Shown here: one piece after another, positions 1-8,500 of the stretch | Layout: the number at the start of each line of letters is the position of its first letter | Numbering within the stretch: the first letter of the stretch is position 1 | Source of the DNA: Phycisphaerae bacterium | Lineage (GTDB): Bacteria > Planctomycetota > Phycisphaerae > UBA1845 > PWPN01 | DNA length: 16,133 nucleotides | NCBI GenBank assembly: GCA_026647385.1 | Contig: JAPKGY010000012.1 | Location: forward strand, 1-16,133 | Direction of reading: 5' to 3' | Program-made: the position numbers and the translations under genes | The notes under the pieces: generated by a model | What the model was told of the DNA's origin: nothing | Database searches by the model: none | The model's input: the letters and a program-made list of their open reading frames with translations, nothing else

Positions 1-2
1 CG

Positions 3-1478
3 GCTCCCCGGCAGCATCGCCACCACGCCGCGCTCGAGAGGAATGCCGAGGCGTTCGCGCGCAGCCTGGTTTGGGTCACGACCGGTTGGCTCGGGCTGCT
101 GATCGCGGCGGGATCGAGCGGACCGGCCCGGGCGGACCTGCTGACCCTGTCCGACGGCAGGCAGTTCGAGGGACTCGTCCAGTCGGACCGGGCGGACGCC
201 GTCCGGTTCGAAACCGTCGTGTCGGGCATGCGGGTCACGATCGAGTTCAAGCGATCGGACGTGAAGTCCGTCGAGCGCAAGCCCCCTCCGGAGGGCTTTT
301 TCGATTCGGCGGAACGCGAACCGCAGGCCCGCCGGCCCGCGGCCAGCCGGGAGGCGGAGACACTCTATTTGGAGGTTCCCATCGTCGGCCGATTTCGGGA
401 TACGGTTTTCGTCCAGGCCGTTCGGTCGGCGCTCGCCTACGCGAAGAAAAAGGGCATCCACCACATCGTCTTCACCGTGGACAGCGAAGGCGGCGCCGCC
501 GAGGAGGCCGGCGCGATCTACCGGACGCTGACGGAGTTCGCCGACACGCTGCATTACCACGCCGTGGTCCGCAAGTGCCTGAACGACGCGATCGTCATCC
601 CGTTTCTGGCCGAGACGATGCACCTGCTGCCCGACGCGGTCATCGGAGGAACCGAGCAGAAGCTCGAGAACCTGCCCCGCAAGTACGCGGCGAAGGACGA
701 GCAACTGGTCCGCTCGCAGATCGCCAGCGACCTGTATGATGCGGCCCGCAAGCGCGGCCGCGACGGGCGAATCATCCGGGCCATGGTCGATCCGGAGGAG
801 TCGCTGGCGGCCTGGATCGACGAGAAAGGCGAGGTCGCGATGGGAACGGCGGCGCCCAAGGGCATTTCGTCGGACCGCGTCATCTTCCAGGTCGGACCGG
901 GCTCCGTGCTGCAGCTCAGCTTCGCCCAGGCAAGAAAGCTCGGAGTACCGGCGGTCACCGGCGGGGCGGATCGTCTCGGTGACGCGCTCGGCCTGTCCGG
1001 CTGGCACGAGGAGAGCAGCTACGGGCGGGATACGATGAACCGGACCATCGCCAGCCGCAAGCGGGCGGCCTCCAGCGCCCAGGCAAAATACGAGGACAAG
1101 CTGACCCAGAATATCCGCATGCGCGAGACGGCCTCCCGGGCGATTGAGACGAACTTGAAGCAGGCGGCCCAGTGGAACCCGACACAAGCCTCATACAAGA
1201 CTTTGTCGGCCTTCTGGAGCTGGGAACTCGGCCTGGATTGGGACTCCCGGCTCTGGACGCCCGAGTCGCGGGCCCGGTGGCGGGACCGATCGGACGCGTG
1301 CGCGTACTTCCTGACGAAGGCCCAGGAGAACATCCGACTGATGATGCGCCTGGACAACGAGGCTGCGACGCTGGGACTTTCGCAAACTTTTCAGCCGGAC
1401 GACCTGGCAGTCATGCTGGAAGACGTCGGCGTCAAGCTCGAAATGCTGAAGCGGCATCGAAACCGGGTCGGGGAGTGA
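3..1478 (+). CDS. Secreted ClpP/NfeD-like (crotonase-fold) protein with N-terminal Sm/SH3-like domain, 5' end outside window
   Basis: The reading frame is open from position 3 to the TGA at 1476-1478. It has no ATG or GTG before a GTG at 219, so the true start lies left of the window. The GTG at 219 is a poor start because it would cut a domain in half. Before it the frame encodes a signal-peptide-like hydrophobic run (around 66-119) ending in PARA|D, then LLTLSDGRQFEGLVQSD and a strand-rich stretch ending RSDVKSVE, typical of small Sm/SH3-like domains. Next comes a ClpP/NfeD-like region: VPIVGRF, a helix, IVFTVDSEGG, then AIVIPFLAETMHLLPDAVIGG, and a GR..RIIRAMVDPEE stretch like NfeD serine proteases. 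The usual catalytic 'S-A-G' segment reads CLNDAIVIP, so the nucleophile seems absent and the protein may be a pseudoenzyme. The last roughly 170 residues are charged and helical. It converges on the antiporter gene. The fold call is moderately sure; the function is unknown. Confidence 0.7.
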   Translation, partial: APRQHRHHAALERNAEAFARSLVWVTTGWLGLLIAAGSSGPARADLLTLSDGRQFEGLVQSDRADAVRFETVVSGMRVTIEFKRSDVKSVERKPPPEGFFDSAEREPQARRPAASREAETLYLEVPIVGRFRDTVFVQAVRSALAYAKKKGIHHIVFTVDSEGGAAEEAGAIYRTLTEFADTLHYHAVVRKCLNDAIVIPFLAETMHLLPDAVIGGTEQKLENLPRKYAAKDEQLVRSQIASDLYDAARKRGRDGRIIRAMVDPEESLAAWIDEKGEVAMGTAAPKGISSDRVIFQVGPGSVLQLSFAQARKLGVPAVTGGADRLGDALGLSGWHEESSYGRDTMNRTIASRKRAASSAQAKYEDKLTQNIRMRETASRAIETNLKQAAQWNPTQASYKTLSAFWSWELGLDWDSRLWTPESRARWRDRSDACAYFLTKAQENIRLMMRLDNEAATLGLSQTFQPDDLAVMLEDVGVKLEMLKRHRNRVGE

Positions 1479-1547
1479 CGTCAGGATCGGTGTGGATACC
1501 GCTCCTTGCGACGGGCGTTCGCGAAGCCGCAGGGCACACTCTCACAT

Positions 1548-1581
1548 CCGTGGTCGCGCGAAACATCACCGCGCGCCACGG
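1548..1581. terminator. GC-rich inverted repeat at convergent gene ends (possible bidirectional terminator)
   Basis: CCGTGG-T-CGCGCG (1548-1560) pairs with CGCGCGCCACGG (1570-1581), giving 12 base pairs with one bulged T and a 9-base loop. The loop contains the antiporter stop codon (1566-1568). It lies between the convergent ends at 1478 and 1566. No T-run follows on either strand, so this would be a hairpin-only terminator or an mRNA 3'-end stabiliser. Function is inferred from place and pairing only. Confidence 0.4.
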
Positions 1582-2816
1582 TGCGGACTTGTTGCCGTTC
1601 CCCAGTGCTCGGGCGCGGTGGAATCCAGCGCCGCGATCCTGCGGACGTAAAGGTTAATCCCCGGCAAGGCGCTCAAGCCGTGAGCAACGATGCTGAGCAG
1701 CACGGTCATCATCACGACCATCCGGATGGCCGGTTCGCCGGGCAAATGCACTTCTCTCTCAAGATAGACCATACCGAGCACGATCGACGCCAGCCCTCGA
1801 GGACCGAACCAGCCCATGAACAACACCGTGGATTTACTGAGGTGCGTGCCGGTCAAGGCGATCGCCACGGGCAGCATGCGTATCACCGTCAGACTGCAGA
1901 TCGCATAGAGCAGGGACGCCGGACTGAATTGCGCCCAATCCCGCACAACCAGCAGACCAAACAGGAAAAACACGAGACAATTGAGCAGCCGCCCCCAATG
2001 CTCGGTGAACTCGGCGGCGTGTTGACCGGCCTGCTTGAATCCGGCCTGCACCGCAAGGCCGGCCACGAACGCGGCAATGAACATGCTTGCACCGACGGCT
2101 TCAGACGTGATCACGCAGAGCAGGGGCAACGTCACCAGACCCAGCTGCTGGAGCGAACCCGCCATCCACTCCTTGCGGTGGGCCAGACCCAGGAGACCGC
2201 CTCCGACCAGACCGATCCCCAGGCCGACGAGGGTACCGAAGCCGATCTGCTCGCCCACGAACAGTGAGAGGACCCTGCCCGCCCCCTGGCTGCCGCTTTC
2301 GGCCAGGGCAATAAAGAACATCAGGAACGGAACGGCGAGTCCGTCGTTAAGGCCCGCTTCCACGTTAAGGGCCTGGCGGATGCGCTCGGGTACGCGCGGA
2401 CTGTTGACGATGATCTGGCCGAGACCCGCATCGGTCGGGGCAAGAATGGCGGCCAGGATACCCGCTTCCCAGAAGGTGAGCTGTCGGAAGAGGGCCAGGG
2501 CAAAAAGACCGCCGAGGATGATGGTGAGCAACATCCCCGTGCTCAACAATCGGAGGGGCAGGCTTCTGTTCCCTTTCAAGACTTCGATCTTGACGTAGGC
2601 CGCATCAGTGAAGAGCGTCATCACCAGTCCGACTTCAGCGAGCCAAAGGAGAACTTCACGGTTCACGCCCAGGTCGCGCTGGCCGGGCAGGACGATCAGC
2701 GTCAGCATCCCGGCGACGGTGAACAGAATCGGCCCGGTCAGCACGGTTCTCTCCAGCCGGCGCGAGACGAGGCTGAATACGAACACCACCGAAACGAAAA
2801 TCGCGACGAGGACCAT
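1566..2816 (-). CDS. CPA1-type cation/proton antiporter
   Basis: A 416-residue inner-membrane protein with about twelve hydrophobic segments from residue 2 to about 390. It likely exchanges Na+ or K+ for H+. Family signatures are visible: APTDAG at 126-131 in a mid-membrane unwound region; NVEAGLNDG at 151-159, with the E153 and N157-D158 pattern of electroneutral CPA1 exchangers; and GWFGPRGLAS at 335-344, with the conserved Arg340. Only about 25 residues follow the last membrane segment, so it lacks the long cytosolic regulatory tail (TrkA/RCK or CNBD) found in some relatives. The ATG at 2816 directly abuts the TGA of the phosphatase gene (2817-2819), so translation is probably coupled and the transporter belongs to the signalling operon. 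Ion specificity cannot be told from the sequence. Confidence 0.85.
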   Translation of the reverse strand: MVLVAIFVSVVFVFSLVSRRLERTVLTGPILFTVAGMLTLIVLPGQRDLGVNREVLLWLAEVGLVMTLFTDAAYVKIEVLKGNRSLPLRLLSTGMLLTIILGGLFALALFRQLTFWEAGILAAILAPTDAGLGQIIVNSPRVPERIRQALNVEAGLNDGLAVPFLMFFIALAESGSQGAGRVLSLFVGEQIGFGTLVGLGIGLVGGGLLGLAHRKEWMAGSLQQLGLVTLPLLCVITSEAVGASMFIAAFVAGLAVQAGFKQAGQHAAEFTEHWGRLLNCLVFFLFGLLVVRDWAQFSPASLLYAICSLTVIRMLPVAIALTGTHLSKSTVLFMGWFGPRGLASIVLGMVYLEREVHLPGEPAIRMVVMMTVLLSIVAHGLSALPGINLYVRRIAALDSTAPEHWGTATSPHRGAR

Positions 2817-3959
2817 TCAACGCACCTTCCGCACCGCCACGACGGTGAGATCGTCCGATTGAGGTAGCCCGGCGGCATGCCGTCGCACGGACTCAACGAC
2901 GGTCGAAACGGTTTCATCGGCGGTCAGGCCGGCTGCTCGGCCGAGACACCCGAGAAGTCTCCCCTCCTCGAACAGCGTCCCGGCTGAATCGAAAGCCTCG
3001 GTCACCCCGTCGGTATAGAGGACGAGGGTATCACCCGGCAGGAGCGTCAGCATCTCGCTCCCGATCTCGGTTCCGGAGATGATGCCGGACACCATCCCGG
3101 TACAGGGCAGGATCGTGCGCGGTGAAACGCCGGCCCGAACAAGCACGGGGGGAGGATGCCCGGCGTTGGCACACGTCAATGTGCCCGCAGCCGGGTCCAG
3201 GATCATGCACAACAGGGTCACGAACATGCCGCGCGGGTTCTGCACCGCCAGGGCGTCGTTAAGGTGGGCCAGGATCTCCTCGGGCTGACGATACTGGCGG
3301 GCCATGGTTCGCAGAAAGGTGGTCGTGACCGCCATGAACAGAGCGGCCGGGATGCCCTTGCCGGACACGTCGCCGACGGCCACGAGCAGGCGGCCGTCGT
3401 CCAGACGGAGAACTTCGTAGAGGTCTCCGCCGACCTCGCGAGCGGGTTCGAGGGTGGCGCAGACGTCGAAGTCCGTGCCCGCCACGCAGGCGGCGATGTT
3501 CGACGGCAGAATGCCGAGTTGGATATCCCGGGCAACGGCCAGTTCCGCCGCCATCTTCTCCTTCACTGCATCGGAATAAGCCTTCGCCTTGAGAAGCGAG
3601 CGGACCCGGGCTTTGACCTCGAGGATCTCGAAGGGCTTGGTCAGGTAGTCGTTTCCGCCGACCTCGAAGCCGAGCGTCTTGTTCTTCACTTCGTCCAGCG
3701 AACTGAGGAACATGACCGGGATCTCCTGCGTGTTCGGCGCAGCCCGCAGGCGGCGGCAGACCTCGTATCCGTCCAGCCCCGGCATCATGATGTCGAGCAG
3801 CACCAGGTCGGGCAGGTACTTTTCCATGCTGCGCAAGGCGGCCTCGCCATCCAGGGCCACGCTCAACTTGTGATCGTCGCGGAGGGCTTGAACGAGAACG
3901 TCCACATTGGCCTTCACGTCGTCGACGATCAGCACGCGGCATTCGGAGAGGTCTTTCAT
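2817..3959 (-). CDS. Response regulator with PP2C/SpoIIE (RsbU-type) serine phosphatase output
   Basis: A 380-residue cytoplasmic protein. Residues 7-120 are a receiver: acidic pair D13-D14 in LIVDD, phospho-acceptor D56 in VLLDIMMPG, and K108 in LTKPF. A short helix (AELAVARDIQLGILPS, 138-153) leads to a PP2C/SpoIIE domain with REVGGDLYE (D179), AVGDVSGKGIPAA (D197), CANAGHPPP, LYTDGVTEA (D317) and QSDDLTVVAV (D369/D370), which are the metal-binding acids of the family. Proteins of this type dephosphorylate anti-sigma-factor antagonists (STAS domain); no such partner is encoded here. The ATG at 3959 overlaps the TGA of the HD-GYP gene (ATGA), and a frame extension further upstream adds only residues that overlap that gene. 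The receiver is very like that of the upstream neighbour, suggesting duplication and domain swapping. Confidence 0.88.
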   Translation of the reverse strand: MKDLSECRVLIVDDVKANVDVLVQALRDDHKLSVALDGEAALRSMEKYLPDLVLLDIMMPGLDGYEVCRRLRAAPNTQEIPVMFLSSLDEVKNKTLGFEVGGNDYLTKPFEILEVKARVRSLLKAKAYSDAVKEKMAAELAVARDIQLGILPSNIAACVAGTDFDVCATLEPAREVGGDLYEVLRLDDGRLLVAVGDVSGKGIPAALFMAVTTTFLRTMARQYRQPEEILAHLNDALAVQNPRGMFVTLLCMILDPAAGTLTCANAGHPPPVLVRAGVSPRTILPCTGMVSGIISGTEIGSEMLTLLPGDTLVLYTDGVTEAFDSAGTLFEEGRLLGCLGRAAGLTADETVSTVVESVRRHAAGLPQSDDLTVVAVRKVR

Positions 3960-5485
3960 TGCGATTTCCCCATCAGCCCCGCTTCGGAAATGGATCGGGC
4001 CTGCGCCTTTTTCGCCAGGGCCGCGAGTTTTGCCTCCAGGACGGGCAGTTCGAGCGGTTTCAGCATGTAGCCGTCGAAACCGCACTCGCGTGCTTTCCGC
4101 TCATTCATGTCGAAGTCCCGAGCGGTAATCGCGAGAACGATCGGACGGCCTCCGGCGTCGGGGAGGGCTCGAATGGCGGCCACCAGCGCATACCCGTCCA
4201 TCCGCGGCATCTCGATGTCCGTCAGAACAACCTCGCAGGGAGATAGCCGGTACGCTTCATAAGCCTCTTGTCCGTCGGCGGCACCCCGCACCCAGGCGCC
4301 GGCGGAGGCCAATTGGCTCCGCATGATCTCCCGGATGACGTCCTGGTCCTCGACCACCAGAAAGCTCCGCCCCTTGACCATTGTTCCGGCTGACACACCT
4401 CCAAGCATCACGCGCTCTTCGTCGCAGTCGGCGTACGTGAGGGCGACATTGCGGAAGGTCTCGCAGACAGCCATGAACGCCTCGACCAGATCGGGGTCGA
4501 AATGCGTCCCCGCGCCGTTCCGGATCACCTCGACGGCTTCGGCGTGAGGGACCGGGGGCTTGTAGACGCGTTTACTGATCAGTGCGTCGTATACGTCGGC
4601 GAGGGCCATCAAGCGGCCCGACAGGGGAATCTCGTCCCCCTTCAGGCCGCGCGGGTAACCCGATCCGTCCCATCTCTCCTGGTGGGTGTAGGCAATGTCC
4701 CGGGCCATGCTCAGAAAGCTGGACCGACCCAGTTTCTCCTCGGTGATCCGCAGCGCCTCCTCGCCGAACGCGGTATGCCTCTTCATCTGCGCGAATTCAC
4801 TGTCCTCGAGCTTGCCGGGCTTGAACAGTATATCGTCGCGCACACCCAGCTTTCCGACGTCATGGAGCGGCGCGGAGAGATGGAGCAGTTCCACGTAATC
4901 GTCATTGAGCTGCGCGGCGAACTTCGGATTCCGGCGCAGCTGGAGGGCGAGAGCCTTCACGTAAGCCTGGGTACGCTTGATGTGCCCGCCGGTTTCCGGG
5001 TCGCGACACTCGGCAAGCGTCCCCAGGCTCTCGATCATCACCGTCTGCGTGCGCTGAAGCTCGAGCGTGCGCTCGCGAACGAGCCGCTCGAGATCATCCC
5101 GGTGTCGCTTGAGTTCGATGTGGTTGCGCACGCGCGCCCGCAGGAGAGTCGGATTGAATGGCTTGGTCACGTAGTCGACGGCGCCGAGGGCGAGCCCTTG
5201 CGCCTCGTCCTCCGCATCCGTCAGCGAGGTCTGGAGGATCACCGGGATGCCGCGCGTGACCTCGCTCGCCGCGAGGCGGCGGCAGACCTCGTATCCGTCC
5301 ATGCCGGACATCTGCACGTCCAGAAGGATCAGGTCCGGCTTGACTCTGCGTGCGATCTCCAGGGCGCTCTCTCCGTCCAGCGCAACGCTGAGCTTGTACT
5401 CGTCCCGAAGTGACTGAACGAGCACGTCGACGTCGGCTTTCACGTCATCGACGATTAACACTCGATACGTGGAGAAGCTTTTCAA
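3956..5485 (-). CDS. REC-HD-GYP-REC response regulator, probable cyclic-di-GMP phosphodiesterase
   Basis: 509 residues from a TTG start. Order: receiver 1 (about 7-120; D13-D14, acceptor D56, K108), a coiled linker (about 122-150), an HD-GYP domain (about 155-345), and receiver 2 (about 373-490; acceptor D423 in LTDIEMPRMDG, K476). HD-GYP metal and signature residues are present: H168, H208-D209 in PLHDVGK, H237, H268, and DGSGYP with G276-Y277-P278. It should therefore hydrolyse cyclic-di-GMP, lowering its level in the cytoplasm. The start chosen is the TTG at 5485: GAGGA lies 8 bases upstream, and the product then begins MKSFSTYRVLIVDD, matching MKDLSECRVLIVDD of the downstream paralogue. 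A TTG at 5524 would overlap the kinase gene by 20 bases and has less support. The extra C-terminal receiver is less usual and gives two phosphate inputs. Confidence 0.85.
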   Translation of the reverse strand: MKSFSTYRVLIVDDVKADVDVLVQSLRDEYKLSVALDGESALEIARRVKPDLILLDVQMSGMDGYEVCRRLAASEVTRGIPVILQTSLTDAEDEAQGLALGAVDYVTKPFNPTLLRARVRNHIELKRHRDDLERLVRERTLELQRTQTVMIESLGTLAECRDPETGGHIKRTQAYVKALALQLRRNPKFAAQLNDDYVELLHLSAPLHDVGKLGVRDDILFKPGKLEDSEFAQMKRHTAFGEEALRITEEKLGRSSFLSMARDIAYTHQERWDGSGYPRGLKGDEIPLSGRLMALADVYDALISKRVYKPPVPHAEAVEVIRNGAGTHFDPDLVEAFMAVCETFRNVALTYADCDEERVMLGGVSAGTMVKGRSFLVVEDQDVIREIMRSQLASAGAWVRGAADGQEAYEAYRLSPCEVVLTDIEMPRMDGYALVAAIRALPDAGGRPIVLAITARDFDMNERKARECGFDGYMLKPLELPVLEAKLAALAKKAQARSISEAGLMGKSQ

Positions 5486-5493
5486 GGGCCCGT

Positions 5494-5498
5494 TCCTC
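5494..5498 (-). promoter_or_regulatory. Ribosome binding site deciding the TTG start of the HD-GYP gene
   Basis: Reading leftward, GAGGA lies 8 bases ahead of the TTG at 5485-5483, in the 19-base gap after the kinase stop (5505-5507). This favours TTG 5485 over the in-frame TTG at 5524. Confidence 0.5.
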
Positions 5499-5504
5499 GT
5501 CTCA

Positions 5505-8500
5505 TCATTCCAGAAGCCGGGCAACGATTCCGTTCGCTTCCTCGTACTCGTATCCTTCGATCAACTCGCGCACCCGGGCGAGGTCACCGGCGATGTCGGC
5601 GGGCACGCCGAGTCCGTCGAGTTCAGCGAGTGCCTCGCTCGATGCCGTCAGATCGAAGTTGCCCAGCGCCGCCGCCAGTTGCTCCAGAACCGCCCGCATC
5701 TTGAGAGGGTCGAACGGCGCCGTGGGTACCGCAGGGATGACGGCCGTTTCGTCCCGAAGCAGGTCGATCGAGCGAAAGACCGTCGCGGCATGCTCGTTCA
5801 CGCGATGCAACAGGTCCTGGAGATCGCGGCGCCCTTCCCGGCCGGCGTGCTCGAGAGCCTTCGCCGCTGCCCTTAATGCCTCCGCGCCCAGGCTGCCGGC
5901 CGCTCCGGCCATCGCATGCGCGTAACGCGTGGCGGCCGTCACATCGCCCTTGGCCACGGATGCCCGTAAATCCTCCAGCGTTTTGCCCTGGCTATCCGCG
6001 AAACGCACCAGCATCCTGCGCAGGCTGTCGAAGCCGAGGCCAAGCCGGGAAAGCGTATCCGCCACGTTGATGCCTTCGAGAACGGGTACGGCGTCCCCGG
6101 TCGGCGCGGGAGTCGGCCGGGACGAGGTCGACTCCGAATCGGCCTGACCCACGTTGCGAGGCAGCCACCGCCGCAGTGTCGCGAGCATGGCCGTCCGATC
6201 GATGGGCTTGGTGATGTGATCGTTCATGCCCGCGGCTAGACAGGCGTCAAGATCCTGTTTCATCGCGTTCGCGGTCATGGCGATAATGGGCACATCGCGG
6301 AAAGCGGGATCGGCCCGCAACACGCGGGTGGCCTCCAGACCGTCCATCTCGGGCATCTGCATGTCCATCAGGATGGCTGCGTAGCGACCCGGGTTGCCGC
6401 GGGCCATCTCAACCGCCTCCCGGCCGTCGTCGGCGACGTCCAGCTCGATGCCCAGTCGGGAGAGCAGCTCCAACGCCACCATCTGGTTGGCCTCGTTATC
6501 CTCGGCCAGCAGGGCGCGCACGCCGACGAATTCGCGATCCAGGGGCACGTCGAGCGCGCGGCGGACGGCGTGGACCTTTGCGCCCTGGGCTTCCACCAGA
6601 GAGTTGAACAGCGACGAGGCTGTGATCGGCTTGGGCAGAAACACATTGACGCCTGTTTCGGCGCAACGAGCCTCCTCTTCCTTTCCCGCGTAGGCGCTGA
6701 TGACGATGATCGGCAGCGATTTTGTTTCCGCCCGCTCGCGAATGCGGGCCGCCGCCTCGATGCCGTCCATGCCGGGCAGCATCCAATCGAGGATCACGAG
6801 ACCAAACGAATCGCGGCTGTCTGTTGCGTTGCGTCGCTCCAGAAGGGTCAAGGCCTCCTCCGCCGTTCCAACCGCCACCACGGGGATTGACCAGCCCGTC
6901 AGAAGCATGCTCAACAGCTCTCGACTGGTCTCGCTGTCGTCAACGATCAGCACCGGATGCTCCCGCACGCCCGGAGGCGCCACACGGACCGGCGTCTCCT
7001 GCGCCTCCTCGAATCCGAGGCGGGCGGTGAAGAAGAACGTGCTGCCGACCCCGGGTTTGCTTTCGAGCGTGATATCGCCGCCCATCATTCGCGCGAGCCG
7101 TCGGCTGATCGCGAGCCCCAGGCCCGTGCCTCCAAACTTTCGCGTCGTCGAAGTATCCGCCTGGCTGAAAGCCTCGAAGAGTCTCCCCTGCTGCTCTTCG
7201 GTCATTCCGATGCCTGTGTCCCGAACGCTCAGGAGCAGATCGAGCTTGCCTGGCGGCGTGGCGCCGCCAGCCGGAGAAGCGCCGGCGCGAGAGACCTTGA
7301 CGACCACCTCCCCCTTGTCCGTGAACTTGAAGGCGTTGCCGATCAGGTTCGTCGCGACCTGCCGGAACCGCAGCGCGTCGCCGACGACGCGGTCGGGCAC
7401 GTCCGCCGGCGCGTGCACGATGAGCTCGACGTGCTTTTCAATCACCCTCGAGCGAAATGTCTCGGTGACTTGCTCCAGTTCGTGTCGCAGGCTGAAGGGC
7501 GTCTCCTCCAGCTCGAGCCTGTCGGCTTCGATCTTTGAGAAGTCGAGAATGTCATTGATGATGCCGAGGAGGTTCTTTGCCGAGGAGTGGGCGACGCTCA
7601 CGTACTGCTGTTGCTTGGGGGTCAGCTCGGTTTCCAGAGCCAGGCCGCTCATGTTGATGATGGCGTTCATCGGGGTGCGGATTTCGTGGCTCATGGTCGC
7701 CAGGAAGGTGCTCTTGGCCTGCGTCGCCGCCTCGGCTTTCTTCATGGCCGCGCGCAGTTCCTCCTCGAGTCGCTTGCGTTCGGTGATGTCCACGAGAAGG
7801 CCGATCAGGCCGCCAGGACGCCCGTCGGCGAGGCGGAAGCCGTCCACGGAGTACAGGGTCACGTGCATCTGCCCATCGGCATACACAATCGGCAGTTCGT
7901 AGCTCAGGCGGCTTGCGTCCCGAATGACGGCGGTGTCCTCGGCGTGAAACTTCCCTCGGTCTCCCACGCTAATGTAGTCCAGGTCGAGCACCGTCTTGCC
8001 TCGCAAACGGTCGCTGTCTATCGAGAAGGCATTCTGGTAGGCGGTATTGCAGCTCAGATAGCGCGCCTCGGCGTCCTTGATAAACATGGGGTACGGAATG
8101 CTGTTCAGCAGGGCCTGCTGAAACAGCAGCCGGTCCTGCAACTCCATCTCGGCTCGCTTGCTTTCGGTGATGTCCGTGAACATCGCGAACGCGCCGATCT
8201 TCACACCGTGTTCGTCCAGGAGCGGACTGGCGCTCACGTGGCAGGGCACGAGAGTACCGTCGGGTCTGAGTAGCGAAATCTCGTAGGAAGTGGCCTCTCC
8301 CCGCGCCCGCCGCGCGATGTGCTCCTTGAAGATGAGGGTGTTCTCCTCATCGGTGAACTCAATAATGCTCCGGCCGTGGATTTGGTCGCGCGGACGCCCC
8401 AGGATCTCGCACAGCGCGTCGTTGACCTCCACCGTCATGGAGTCGTTGTCGACCAGCCAGAAGCCCTCGGTGCATGTCTCGATGATCCGACGAGTCTTGT

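Noticed and set aside
71..739. 222-codon + strand frame overlapping the ClpP-like gene
   Set aside because: Gly/Arg-rich composition of an out-of-frame reading. The overlapping frame carries the signal peptide and domain motifs.
1506..2267. 253-codon + strand frame opposite the antiporter
   Set aside because: His/Gln/Arg-rich mirror of membrane-protein codons, without motifs.
3156..5413. Two open frames of about 300 codons on the + strand opposite the response regulator genes
   Set aside because: No motifs, and they lie opposite well-supported REC, SpoIIE and HD-GYP coding sequence.
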